64,000 bases of DNA, from NCBI GenBank assembly GCA_947503005.1, contig CANNCA010000002.1:558001-622000 (forward strand), written 5' to 3'. Position 1 is the stretch's first letter. Each line of letters opens with the position of its first letter. Positions 1 to 8,929 of this stretch are shown piece by piece. Source of the DNA: an uncultured Flavobacteriaceae bacterium. Lineage in GTDB: Bacteria > Bacteroidota > Bacteroidia > Flavobacteriales > Flavobacteriaceae. A program made the translations under genes and the position numbers. The notes under the pieces are model-generated. The model saw only the letters and a list, made by a program, of their open reading frames with translations. It was not told the DNA's origin and made no database searches.

Positions 1-161
1 TTCTGGTATTATGTACTTTCAATTTATATGCCAGAGCAAATGTACGAATAGCTTTACATCTAAAAACCAAAATTTCATAATTGGGGGCTATAGATGTATC
101 GATAACCACTTTTTCTGTATTGTATGTTTTTATTCGGAACTCTGAAAACCGAAGGCTATAA

Positions 162-386
162 AAGGGAGAAAAAGCGCCTTTTGATACGATAATGGTCACC
201 GCAGGCGCCGAAACTATTCCACAACCTTTGGTCGATCAATTAAAAGTAGGAGGACGAATGATTATTCCCATCGGGCCGCATAACGGAGTACGTCAATTGG
301 TACTCGCCACGAAAAAGAAGAATAAGAATAGCAAAAAGAATTTGATGTCCGTTCGGTTTGTGCCGTTTACAAGGAATAAAGAGTAG
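162..386 (+). pseudogene. pcm: C-terminal remnant of protein-L-isoaspartate O-methyltransferase
   Basis: The frame reads KGEKAPFDTIMVTAGA, then PQPLVDQLKVGGRMIIPIG and a C-terminal VRFVPF motif. This is the last third of a PCMT, which repairs L-isoaspartyl residues using S-adenosylmethionine. An in-frame stop (TAA at 159-161) lies just upstream. The residues expected before it (an EGYK-like stretch) are in another frame, so a single-base frameshift seems to sit near 160. No convincing SAM-binding domain is visible in bases 1-160. A normal PCMT has about 210-230 residues; about 75 are left here. I read it as a decayed gene whose 5' part is lost. A start at the internal ATG (192) would give a 64-residue fragment without the active site. 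The identification is good; the extent is uncertain. Confidence 0.6.
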
Positions 387-537
387 TGGAAGCTAGCGTA
401 AATTGAACAAGACATACCGACGAAACCACGAAAGGAACAATCTGACCTTCAATCTTGACAGTTCGGTCAATTTTGCAAGGGTTTATGTTACATAATTATG
501 CTTCTTTGTATTCAAGTTGAACTAATCAATCAAAATT

Positions 538-2151
538 ATGAAGGCACTTACCATCAAACACATCGTTTTAGTTATTGCGCTGCAAGTTTATTCAGGTATT
601 GCAAACGGTCAAGAATCCTTATCGACGGCACAATGGCAGGAAGATCTACGTTTTTTACAAAAAACGGTACATTCAGATTTTCCTTTCCTATTTAAAAAAG
701 TGAAAAAAGAAGCTTGGGATGCCGAGGTCGAAAAGCTATCTGCACAAATTCCGGATTTAGAAGAGCATGAAATCAAAATAGGTCTGACCCGTATGGTTTC
801 GCTTTTCGAATATGGTCATACGCAAATTCCATTTAGTACGGTTTCCGAAAAGGGTGTACTACCGATAAATCTTTATCATTTTAAGGATGGTATTTATGTG
901 GAGGGTACTTTAAAGGAACATAACGCGATTTTAGGCGCTAAACTGCTTAAAGTGGGGGAGTTTGATGTAGCCAAAGCCTTGGAAATGGTCCGACCGGTCG
1001 TTCCGGTGGAAAACGAGTCTTATTTTAAGGCATACGGATTGCGGTTTCTGACCGTACCAACGGTATTGCACGCCCAAGGAGTGATTCCAGATTATTCCCA
1101 AAAGATAACCCTAACGTTCGAAAAAGAAGGCAAGCCGATGGAATATACCCTAGCTGCCATACCGGTAGATGATTTGTCGAAAGGCTACGGATTTACAATA
1201 CCGAATTCAGATTGGGCAAGTGTCCGTGAAGCGGGGAGTACCCCATTGTATTTAAAACAGTTGAATGAGACTTATTTTTATTTTGAGTATTTACCGGAAT
1301 CCAAAACATTATATGCCAGGCAAAGCTCTGTTTTCGACCATGAAAAAGAAAAGATAAAGGATTTTTACAAGCGGCTCTTTGAATTTATCGACAACAACGA
1401 AATTGACAGGTTGATTTATGATGTTCGGCTGAACGGAGGCGGTAACAATTACAATAACAAGCAATTTATACAAGGGATAATGGCCCGCCCAGAAATCAAT
1501 GCCCAGGGTAAGTTCATTTACATAATAGGGCGCAGAACATTTTCGGCATGTCAGAATTTGACCAATGAAATAGAGAATTATACGAATGCCGTAATGATTG
1601 GGGAACCAACCGCCGAGAATAAGAATTTCTATGGCGATAACAAAAAGGTAACCTTGCCCAATTCAAAAATCGATGCGTATTTGTCGTTCGCTTGGTGGCA
1701 AGACAAACCCCAATGGGAAAATGCGGACGCAACAGTGCCACATTTTCCGAAGGAATTGACTTTCGAGGAGTACCGTACCAACCAAGATCCCGTAGTTGAC
1801 TTTGCAATGAGCAATGATTTTGAGGGCTACCTTGTCAATCCGATGGATCATTTTAGACAACTATTTATGGCAGGGAAGATGGAACAATTGAAAACCGATG
1901 CCACGCGTATTCTTAAAGATCCCCTATATGCACATATACCTTTTAAACGGGAATTTAAACAAACAGGCGAGAATCTACTCTCACAGGGCGTATATGATGG
2001 AGCCTTATTTCTATACGGGATGTTTACGGAAAACTATCCCGAGGATCCCGAAATGTGGGAAGGTCTGGGCAAAGCACTTAAAGCTTTAGGCAAGAATACG
2101 GAAGCCGATGCAGCTTTTGCCAAAGCTGCTGCCTTATCAGCTAAAAATTGA
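538..2151 (+). CDS. secreted S41-family (tail-specific-protease-like) peptidase with C-terminal helical repeats
   Basis: The 537-residue protein has a signal peptide (hydrophobic 8-18, likely cleavage after IANG at about 24). A central domain at about 270-425 resembles the S41 peptidase core: DVRLNGGGNN (295-304), then GRRTFSACQN with the expected nucleophile Ser336, and GEPTAENKN (355-363), typical of the S41 substrate-binding region. The last 100 residues are alpha-helical and TPR-like (for example WEGLGKALKALGKNTEA). It probably acts in the periplasm or at the outer face on peptides. The classical S41 lysine of the Ser/Lys dyad is not evident, so the protein may belong to the C-terminal-processing-like branch often found as lone enzymes in Bacteroidota. 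It is followed 82 bases later by an NTF2-like gene on the same strand; co-transcription is possible. Confidence 0.8.
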   Translation: MKALTIKHIVLVIALQVYSGIANGQESLSTAQWQEDLRFLQKTVHSDFPFLFKKVKKEAWDAEVEKLSAQIPDLEEHEIKIGLTRMVSLFEYGHTQIPFSTVSEKGVLPINLYHFKDGIYVEGTLKEHNAILGAKLLKVGEFDVAKALEMVRPVVPVENESYFKAYGLRFLTVPTVLHAQGVIPDYSQKITLTFEKEGKPMEYTLAAIPVDDLSKGYGFTIPNSDWASVREAGSTPLYLKQLNETYFYFEYLPESKTLYARQSSVFDHEKEKIKDFYKRLFEFIDNNEIDRLIYDVRLNGGGNNYNNKQFIQGIMARPEINAQGKFIYIIGRRTFSACQNLTNEIENYTNAVMIGEPTAENKNFYGDNKKVTLPNSKIDAYLSFAWWQDKPQWENADATVPHFPKELTFEEYRTNQDPVVDFAMSNDFEGYLVNPMDHFRQLFMAGKMEQLKTDATRILKDPLYAHIPFKREFKQTGENLLSQGVYDGALFLYGMFTENYPEDPEMWEGLGKALKALGKNTEADAAFAKAAALSAKN

Positions 2152-2233
2152 TAAAGTCACCTACAAATATGTGATTAAAAGGGCCTTATCGATTAAAATG
2201 CTACCTTAGTAATGCATCAAAAATCGATATATC

Positions 2234-2647
2234 ATGAAAAAACTGAGAATTATCTGCTTGCTGATAGGGGCAGTACAAGTTAGCCTTGCCCAAACGGATA
2301 AAGAAGCTGTTACGGAAACTTTAGTACACTATATTGAAGGGACGGCCAATGGCGAACCGGAACGTTTGAAAAAAGCCTTTCACCCAGATTTCAACCTTTA
2401 TTTTGTAAAAAACGATAGTGTGAGTGTTTGGAAAGGAGCCGATTATATCGGCAATGTCAAAGAAGGCCGAAAAAGCAACCGTATCGGTAAAATAGTCGCT
2501 ATGGATATCACCAATGATGCGGCCACAGCGAAAGTTGAGATTGACATGCCCGATCGTAAACGGTTGTATACTGATTATTTTTTGTTGCTCAAGACACAAG
2601 GTCGCTGGCAGATCGTACACAAATCGTTTACGTTTGTGACGTATTAG
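2234..2647 (+). CDS. exported NTF2-like / lumazine-binding-type protein
   Basis: This 137-residue protein has a signal peptide (cleavage after SLAQ, about residue 20). Its NTF2-like fold features are VTETLVHYIEGTANGEPERLKKAFHPDF at the start, a central beta region, and the typical ending RWQIVHKSF. It matches the putative lumazine-binding (Lumazine_bd_2) or SnoaL-like small secreted proteins common in Bacteroidota. These form a cone-shaped pocket and mostly have no assigned reaction. No catalytic residues can be named from sequence. It lies downstream of the S41 peptidase and may form a two-gene unit with it. Confidence 0.75.
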   Translation: MKKLRIICLLIGAVQVSLAQTDKEAVTETLVHYIEGTANGEPERLKKAFHPDFNLYFVKNDSVSVWKGADYIGNVKEGRKSNRIGKIVAMDITNDAATAKVEIDMPDRKRLYTDYFLLLKTQGRWQIVHKSFTFVTY

Positions 2648-2736
2648 TGGTTGGCATTTTTGAATTAGTCTGTGGATGATTAAAAAAGGTGGCGAGACGA
2701 AGCAATGGCCTTAATAGGCGAGGTTGTCAAAATTCT

Positions 2737-2764
2737 ATTTGACATAATATAAATTATGATACAT
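2737..2764 (-). other. dif-like (XerC/XerD-type) 11-6-11 site
   Basis: Read on the plus strand the site is ATTTGACATAA, spacer TATAAA, then TTATGATACAT. Compared with the reverse complement of the E. coli dif site as I remember it, 20 of the first 22 positions agree, including the whole XerD-side arm except one base. The outer part of the other arm does not match. Such sites are bound by XerC/XerD tyrosine recombinases for chromosome dimer resolution or used by Xer-exploiting mobile elements. The sequence is AT-rich, so chance similarity is possible. It could also be the real chromosomal dif of this organism. Confidence 0.35.
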
Positions 2765-2960
2765 TTTGTATTATTGGTTTAGCCAGTGGCTGAAGCAATA
2801 ATCAAGAAAGATGGCGCGCTGGCATTATACCTATATGGTTGAATCAAAAATGATAGTCATAATTCTATTATGTAAAATATCCCGCGCATTTGTAGCTTTT
2901 AAGGAAATTACCAACAGGGTCATAAACCTGTTTAATTTACGTAGCTTCAAATTTTCCACA
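2737..2960 (+). repeat. intergenic repeat, right-hand portion (pairs with 17674-17925)
   Basis: Bases 2754-2812 are essentially identical to 17689-17747 (TTATGATACATTTTGTATTA and on through TTTAGCCAGTGGCTGAAGC). Further similarity follows: GTCATAATTCTATTATGTA at about 2868 and 17795, and a TTTTCCACACA end at about 2950 and 17905. The central motif CATAATTCTATTATG is a perfect inverted repeat. This copy has the right-hand half of the repeat family only. It lies 3' of the leftmost genes and marks the left edge of the repeat-rich region. Confidence 0.8.
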
Positions 2961-3594
2961 CAAAAGAAAATTTAATCTAAACTTCGAAATTCGTCAACCC
3001 TGGCGAGAAACCTTTCGTCTGTACTCATAATTAGCCGTTATGTAAAATTGCCGCACAGCCAATCGCTCGATTGCTTTTTAAAAATAAACGCTTTATGGCG
3101 TTCATTTCTAAACACAATTTGCCAACGCTTGGCCAGCGCCAAAAAAAGCAAAACCTTTTAGATTCTTTTTAAATATGCGATTTATAAGGAACTGTCCGTC
3201 AATAAATTTTTCACAACATTCTCGTCAGCTTGCCGCAACAGCTCAAAATTTCGAAAATAAAATTTCTGAGCACTTGCTACCTCTTGTCTTTGATTTAAGC
3301 TTTTCTTTAGGTGTTCCTAATATTATGTAAAATAGACTTTCAACATTGTAACCAGTAACTATAATGTTTTATCTTTTTTTCTTGATAAAAAAAGAAACAA
3401 AAAAATCAAGGCTTACAGATAATTTTGGAAACAATGTACGGGTCGGTCGCTAAATTTTAGGATCAATTCTGACCCTTAAGACTGCTTTAAGGTAGAAAAA
3501 CCATTTTTGTGGTCTATAATCATTGTAACGAGCCCCCTAAAATTTTTAACGCTCCTCTCCCCTATTGTTTTAGCCAAAATTCTCTTAGGCCAAA

Positions 3595-4836
3595 TCACAA
3601 ACCTAGTTCATTAACGATAATTTGAAACATATAATTTGCGCTTGTGTAGGCTGCGTAATCCTGCCAAAAATCATTCTTTTCTTCATTTGCATAATCGCAA
3701 ACGGATTTAAGACTAATTGCTACAGGTTTAGGGTCAGAGCATTGACTTGCACTATAAAAAACTCCATAGGACTCCATTTCAATACCAATTAACTTTCTTG
3801 CATGGCTTCTGATTTCTTCAACCTGTTCATTGTTTTGTATTACTGCTGGAACAGATGCCATTGGACCGATGTGAGTATCTAAATTTCCATTAGGTTTATT
3901 AGCTGAATATCCATTTCGTATTTGATCTAAATATTTCCTTGACATTTTTAGGTCTAAGAATCTTTCCTTTAATTTTTCATCCAAAACTTTGTGCCTCGGG
4001 TCTGGAAGAAATAGATGCTCACCGCTAGATTCAGTTGTAATCTTCCCACTGGCTCCATCCCAAACCTCTTCGTTAATTAAAATATCTCCCATTTCAACTT
4101 GACCTTTTATACCAGCTGCTATACCACACATTACTATATACTTAGGTCTAAATTTGTGAATCAATTTCATAGAAAGCACAGAAGATGCACACATACCCAT
4201 TTGAGGAGTGGCCGCCGCTACCAATTTGATTTCTTTGCCATTAGGTCTTTTTATTAAACCAATATGGTATAAAGTCATATCGTCATTATCGTATCGTTTA
4301 TCTAACCATTCAATATCTAATTTTAAAACATGGGCGAGTTCAGGTTCGCGTAGAGCAGTAATAATAGCAACGTCAAAATTAAGTTTGGATATTTCTTGTT
4401 TCTCAATTTGCTTTTTGGATTTTATTAAATACTCTATCTTATTATTTAGTTTATCCTTCCAATCTTCTGTTCCTTCGACATATTCAATCAAATGCCATAA
4501 ACTTCTTTTAAAATCATCCTGATAGTTATCTATCTGATCAACATGAGCTGTTATTCCAATTATGTGGTATGGAACTTTTTTTTCCTTATCCAACTCCAAC
4601 TCATTTAAAAAATCAATACCAATTTGAGCAGATGGGTTATCCCCAAATTCAAAAGGAATAAATAAATCCAATAATAAAAGATCATAACTTTTTTCTTGTA
4701 GAAGAGTAACCGACGCTGATTTAACATCTACAGCTATTTCGATATCCGCCCTATTTATTTCTGGAATTTTGTAAATTAAATTTTTGATACTTGCTGCTTT
4801 TTCAGCATTATCATCGACAATCAATATTCTTAACAT
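3595..4836 (-). CDS. dtcC: Detocs effector DtcC: receiver domain fused to nucleoside phosphorylase-fold ATP nucleosidase
   Basis: The 413-residue protein starts with a response-regulator receiver domain (1-130: acidic D8/D9, phospho-acceptor D57 in LLLLDLFIP, T96 in ITA; the usual Lys is not obvious). The second half (154-413) is a purine nucleoside phosphorylase/MTAN-fold domain: ALREPE (161-166), CGIAAG (237-242), GIEMES (351-356) and SVCDYA with D381. In published Detocs systems this domain, once the receiver is phosphorylated, cleaves ATP to adenine and ribose-5'-triphosphate and so stops phage growth. It overlaps dtcB by seven bases and is the last gene of the operon, so translation is likely coupled. 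Function is assigned by architecture and gene order. Confidence 0.9.
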   Translation of the reverse strand: MLRILIVDDNAEKAASIKNLIYKIPEINRADIEIAVDVKSASVTLLQEKSYDLLLLDLFIPFEFGDNPSAQIGIDFLNELELDKEKKVPYHIIGITAHVDQIDNYQDDFKRSLWHLIEYVEGTEDWKDKLNNKIEYLIKSKKQIEKQEISKLNFDVAIITALREPELAHVLKLDIEWLDKRYDNDDMTLYHIGLIKRPNGKEIKLVAAATPQMGMCASSVLSMKLIHKFRPKYIVMCGIAAGIKGQVEMGDILINEEVWDGASGKITTESSGEHLFLPDPRHKVLDEKLKERFLDLKMSRKYLDQIRNGYSANKPNGNLDTHIGPMASVPAVIQNNEQVEEIRSHARKLIGIEMESYGVFYSASQCSDPKPVAISLKSVCDYANEEKNDFWQDYAAYTSANYMFQIIVNELGL

Positions 4837-5279
4837 AGATTATTTTTCTTGAGTAAATCCAAAAGTTCATTTTTCCAGTTATCATAACCAGTATTATAAG
4901 AGACACAACCTAAATAAGAGTCCGGAAACTCTCTAAATAAATTTTCGTCAATTTCTGCTAGCGAAACACCTTTGAATTCCTCATACTGAGTAATGATAAT
5001 TGCTTTGGTAACAATATTTTCTCTAAACATTTCTTCCAAAATGAACTCACCGCCACGGTCAAGGGTATCACCGCCATCATCTAATTCAGTGACATCAAAA
5101 TTTGGAATTGACATATCTAGAATTAATAAATCGAACGTATCGGAATATAATATCTCCATACCACTTTGAAATGATTTCTTATGAGTTATGTCAATCTTAT
5201 CCTCGTAAATATTCATTAAGAAATTTCCAACAGGAACGTATTTGTTGTCATCATCTTCAATCACCAAAACTTTAATCAT
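4830..5279 (-). CDS. dtcB: Detocs stand-alone receiver DtcB
   Basis: This 149-residue protein is a single receiver domain: EDD at 8-10, phospho-acceptor D55 in LLILDMSIPN, and IITQYE where the conserved Thr/Ser lies. It has no output domain. In Detocs the stand-alone receiver is thought to act as a phosphate buffer that drains phosphoryl groups from the kinase and prevents accidental firing of the effector. Its start codon overlaps the dtcA stop (ATGA), and its end overlaps the dtcC start by seven bases. A stretch rich in Asp/Gly (about 61-80) is inserted after the phospho-acceptor loop. Confidence 0.88.
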   Translation of the reverse strand: MIKVLVIEDDDNKYVPVGNFLMNIYEDKIDITHKKSFQSGMEILYSDTFDLLILDMSIPNFDVTELDDGGDTLDRGGEFILEEMFRENIVTKAIIITQYEEFKGVSLAEIDENLFREFPDSYLGCVSYNTGYDNWKNELLDLLKKNNLC

Positions 5280-8200
5280 ACTGTCAAATCTTTAATTGCA
5301 ATCTTACATGTAAAAACTATCTGCTTATTAACCACAGTACCATCCATTGTATTTGTGGTATCCCTAAATACGTTAGAAATAATATTAGAGGCCTTTATTA
5401 ATCCCGAATCTCCTTCTCCTCTTAGGCCTTTCATATCATTTGCTTTTTGAATTTTTCCCTCTATAAGTTCTTTATACTCTATTTCATTATCATCACTTTT
5501 TAGCTCATTCTTGATAACTATGGATATAAAATCATTTGTTCTTTTAATAATTATTTCACTATTTATCTCCTGTTTTTCCTCAGGTTTAGTGTAATAATCA
5601 ACAATATTGTTAAAGAATATTTTTAATAAATCGTCAAAGTGAGTAAAATATTTACCCTTCAGCAATCCTGTAAATGTTATGTTTTCCTTAAGGATTAGTC
5701 TATTATTAGGGTCTATATTGTTTATTGTGTTCAAACTAGTGGCAACTACATCTTCAAGTTTAAAATCAATATCAAAGCTTTTACTTCTTTTAAACCATAC
5801 TTGGACTTTATCAATATCCTTTTGCACACTAGTTCTACAATTGGTTATTTGGGAGAAAAAATCTTTACAATCAATATCGGTTAACATTTCTCGAATATCT
5901 TTCTCAAATTCATCGATTTCGTTCAAAATAAGTCTTCGAATATGTTTATCAATTGCGCTTCTTATTAATTTTAGGTTATGCTCGGTCATACGCCATAAAT
6001 ATTCTAGTACTTCCTTAACCAACTCATTGAAGTCGGTTATATACTGACATCTATTTAAATAAAGCGCACTATATAAATTACTGTCATAATAATGTCCAAA
6101 TTCAAACCAACCGCTTGTTTCTAGATTTATGTCCTCTGTTTTGATTTGGATAAATTCATTTTTTAATTTGAGAATAATTTTATCAATGTTTTTTGAAAAT
6201 TCTTTAATCCTATATTGAAACTTTTCATTGAGAGATTCATCCAATTCTAATTTCTTTGTCCAAAGCACGTCATCAACGTAAATATCTTTTTCCTTATTTC
6301 TGTTTGTTATAATTCTAGTGTTATTAAATGATCTTCGCAGTTGACCCTCTATGGTTCCATGTCTTATCCTAGTGCTTAGGTAGTAGTCAAGACCAAATTT
6401 ATCACTGAATAAGAATTTATCTCTTATTTCTAAATATAGCTGTCTAAAGACTGTGAACTGATAATCCGTTTTCTTGATCGATTTTTGATACGCTTTTGAA
6501 TCAATCTCACCTAGCATTAATTTTAAAAGTGAACTTACCTCGATACCTACGCCCTCATAGCTTGAAAGTTTTAAAATTTCAGTGATATTTCTATATCTAT
6601 CAAAACCTTTTTTAAGTTGTTTCAATTCAGAATTTATTAGCCCAAATTCGTCTATGTATATTTTGCTCTGGTCAATCTCCTTTTTACGCTTTTGAACATT
6701 TAAATCCCTTGTTAATTGGGTAATCTCTCTTGAATATAAATCTTGATTATCAATATCTAACTTTATCAACATCTGATTGATTAGTAATCTTTCATTTAAA
6801 ACCTCAATTGAGGTTTTAAAAACTAAAACCGAACGTGATAGCACTTTTGTTGAGCAAACTAATTTTAGAAAAACTATTAACTTTTCATGTTGAATTGTCT
6901 CCAAGTATCTATCCATTTCCGACGGTTTTTTTACACCCAACGATTTTAGGAAGAGATTATATGCTACATATATATTACTTGTGTCAACATTTGCCAATGC
7001 GACAAATACTGATATGTTTATATCTGAAGTATCTATTTTTCTAAACTTGTCAATCTTAGAGATTCTCAGCGCAACTCTTTCTATATCAATTTGTTTAACC
7101 AAGTTTGGGTTTTCAAGGTAATTTGAGATATATAAATCAATTGCATCATCGTAATTTTCCAAATAGGAATAGCAAATAAAAAGATTGATCAAATTTCTTT
7201 CATAGTTAAAATTGATATTTTTTGAATATGCTAGTACTTTTTTCAGAATTGGTATAGCTTCTATATAATTGTTTTCTTCTAATAAGCACAAGGATTTATA
7301 ATGAGCAATCCTTTGATTTGGGATTGATTGTAATCCATTCAGGTTTTTTAAGCCATCCAATATTGCTAAAAAGAAATCTGCGGTAATAGAGCCTTGATAT
7401 TTCGATAAAAATTCTTTTTGCTTTATTACACTTTTAAATATTTTGTAGTCAAAGATATTATTGTCTTTATTATAGAAATAAGACCAACCGCAAAATGGTC
7501 TGTTATTTGAATTAACATTGAAATTTCTTAGAAAACATTCTAATTGTTTCGCAAAATCAAAACTTTGTAGAATATTAGATATTGTCTTAAGCTCATTAAA
7601 AGCTTCGCTGGCATCTTCATTTTTAGCCAAGCATTTATAGATATAACCAAGTATAGTATCCAGTAAAGAACCCTTAATCTTTTCCGGTATTGAATAGGCA
7701 TAATTTAATTGATGTAAACTTTTTATATAAATTAATGATAAAGAGAAATTTGTAGGATTCGCTACAAGAATTTCTGATAATTCTTTTATTGCCAATTTAT
7801 ATTCACCGTTTGTATATAAATCAAAAACGACTTGCGCATTGTCTTTTTGAAAAAACATTGGGCTAGAGTCGTCTAGCAGACTAATGATTTTCTTGAATAC
7901 AGAATCATCAAGGGCGTTATTTAAAAGAACAACTTGATTAACAAATTGTTGAGATACTTTCGTTAAATCATTTCCACTAAAAAGAAAAGCAGCGTAATCT
8001 CTAAGTAATAAATATTTATCAATAAGTGGCTGGTTTTTAGCGACCCAGACTACTTTGTCAAAATCAGTAAAGCCATAATTAAAAAAACTCAATCTATACT
8101 GCAGGTATTCTTTGTATTCATTTTCATCTGAGAGCTGATTTCTAACCGAATTAAGCTCTTTTAGATAGCTGCCTAATGTTACGTCATCTTCAGTTTTGTA

Positions 8201-8716
8201 ATAGAAGAATGATCCAAATAAATAATATGCAGCATCTTTAGGCTGAAATTCTCGAACGTGGTTGTAGAACTTGATATTCTCCTCTAAACCTTTTTCATTC
8301 TTAATTTGAATGAAATTCATTTCTATTCCCCAATATGATTTAGATATTTCATTTTCTATTTCGGAGTAGATTCTATTACTATTATCATAGTCTCCAATAA
8401 GAATACTTTTCTCAAAACTATTTTTCTTTTCTATATAAATGTTAATAAGTTCCTTATGTTTTAGAACTTCATTGACGAGCCAATTTAATTCAAGTTCAAG
8501 TTCGTTATATGGTCTTGGGTCACTGAAGCCAATTTGGTCATAATTTTTAGGTAAAATACTCCCGTGCATTAAAGTGTTAAATGATTTTGGAACTCTTTTT
8601 AATACACTACTTTGGTCTTGGAAGGTATAATCACTTTTTAATGCTATAAATAGGTGCCTCTTATTTATATTAGGGCTATAGAGTAAGGTTTTGAACTCAT
8701 TCCATTTGTTAGGCAT
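5276..8716 (-). CDS. dtcA: Detocs sensor kinase DtcA (helical-repeat protein with C-terminal GHKL ATPase)
   Basis: The 1146-residue protein has no signal peptide or membrane segment. Residues 1-700 are helical repeats of TPR-like character (for example NNYIEAIPILKKVLAYSKN near 485). A linker carries RIRHGTIEGQLR with His786, a candidate phospho-acceptor; I see no classical H-box. The C-terminus (about 1005-1140) is a histidine-kinase-type ATPase: N-box LLKIFFNNIVDYY (1030-1042) and G-box KGLRGEGDSG (1096-1105). In Detocs, the repeat region senses phage infection and the kinase phosphorylates the two downstream receivers. It is the first gene of the operon; the ATG at 8716 lies 40 bases from a repeat segment shared with the next operon. 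A diverged kinase core is usual for this family. Confidence 0.88.
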   Translation of the reverse strand: MPNKWNEFKTLLYSPNINKRHLFIALKSDYTFQDQSSVLKRVPKSFNTLMHGSILPKNYDQIGFSDPRPYNELELELNWLVNEVLKHKELINIYIEKKNSFEKSILIGDYDNSNRIYSEIENEISKSYWGIEMNFIQIKNEKGLEENIKFYNHVREFQPKDAAYYLFGSFFYYKTEDDVTLGSYLKELNSVRNQLSDENEYKEYLQYRLSFFNYGFTDFDKVVWVAKNQPLIDKYLLLRDYAAFLFSGNDLTKVSQQFVNQVVLLNNALDDSVFKKIISLLDDSSPMFFQKDNAQVVFDLYTNGEYKLAIKELSEILVANPTNFSLSLIYIKSLHQLNYAYSIPEKIKGSLLDTILGYIYKCLAKNEDASEAFNELKTISNILQSFDFAKQLECFLRNFNVNSNNRPFCGWSYFYNKDNNIFDYKIFKSVIKQKEFLSKYQGSITADFFLAILDGLKNLNGLQSIPNQRIAHYKSLCLLEENNYIEAIPILKKVLAYSKNINFNYERNLINLFICYSYLENYDDAIDLYISNYLENPNLVKQIDIERVALRISKIDKFRKIDTSDINISVFVALANVDTSNIYVAYNLFLKSLGVKKPSEMDRYLETIQHEKLIVFLKLVCSTKVLSRSVLVFKTSIEVLNERLLINQMLIKLDIDNQDLYSREITQLTRDLNVQKRKKEIDQSKIYIDEFGLINSELKQLKKGFDRYRNITEILKLSSYEGVGIEVSSLLKLMLGEIDSKAYQKSIKKTDYQFTVFRQLYLEIRDKFLFSDKFGLDYYLSTRIRHGTIEGQLRRSFNNTRIITNRNKEKDIYVDDVLWTKKLELDESLNEKFQYRIKEFSKNIDKIILKLKNEFIQIKTEDINLETSGWFEFGHYYDSNLYSALYLNRCQYITDFNELVKEVLEYLWRMTEHNLKLIRSAIDKHIRRLILNEIDEFEKDIREMLTDIDCKDFFSQITNCRTSVQKDIDKVQVWFKRSKSFDIDFKLEDVVATSLNTINNIDPNNRLILKENITFTGLLKGKYFTHFDDLLKIFFNNIVDYYTKPEEKQEINSEIIIKRTNDFISIVIKNELKSDDNEIEYKELIEGKIQKANDMKGLRGEGDSGLIKASNIISNVFRDTTNTMDGTVVNKQIVFTCKIAIKDLTV

Positions 8717-8754
8717 GTATGAATATAAATTTAATAGTTTGGAATAAAAATAAT

Positions 8755-8905
8755 GTGTAGGAATTCAAACATTGGAGGTTTTAAATATATAAAAAATTAA
8801 CAAGTAACCTATTACGGAAAACCATATGACAAATTAAAAATGTAGTAAAATACCATTCCACACACACTTTATCCATTTTTCTGCCCTTTCAAAAAAAGTG
8901 TTCCA
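8755..8905 (+). repeat. intergenic repeat copy a
   Basis: This degenerate copy begins with GTGTAGGAATTCAA, continues with an AT-rich block ending AAAAATTAACAAG, and then carries TAGTAAAATACCATTCCACACACA and GTGTTCCATTA. The same order of blocks is found at 13491-13655. It separates the Detocs operon (its 5' side) from the 3' end of the endonuclease gene (25 bases away). The right-hand box and hairpin found in other copies are missing here. Confidence 0.8.
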
Positions 8906-8929
8906 TTAACTGAGTATAGAAATTTTAAT

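Larger units (their letters stand above)
2648..3594. other. gene-poor intergenic stretch with decayed repeat copies
   Basis: I see no coding capacity in these 950 bases. They hold a partial copy of the intergenic repeat (2737-2960) and further motifs of the TTATGTAAAAT type at 2885, 3038 and 3322. A GCC-rich stretch near 3130 resembles the GCCAGCGC boxes of other repeat copies. Bases 3372-3395 form an AT-only inverted repeat (TCTTTTTTT, six bases, AAAAAAAGA) that could stop transcription in either direction. Bases 3396-3594 show nothing recognisable; the dtcC stop codon begins at 3597. Confidence 0.6.

Noticed and set aside
1-200. Open minus-strand frame running off the left edge
   Set aside because: It is antisense to the recognisable methyltransferase remnant, has no ATG and no family resemblance.
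2868-2895. Second full dif-like site
   Set aside because: The half-sites are separated by only five bases and the left arm does not match; kept only as part of the motif cluster.
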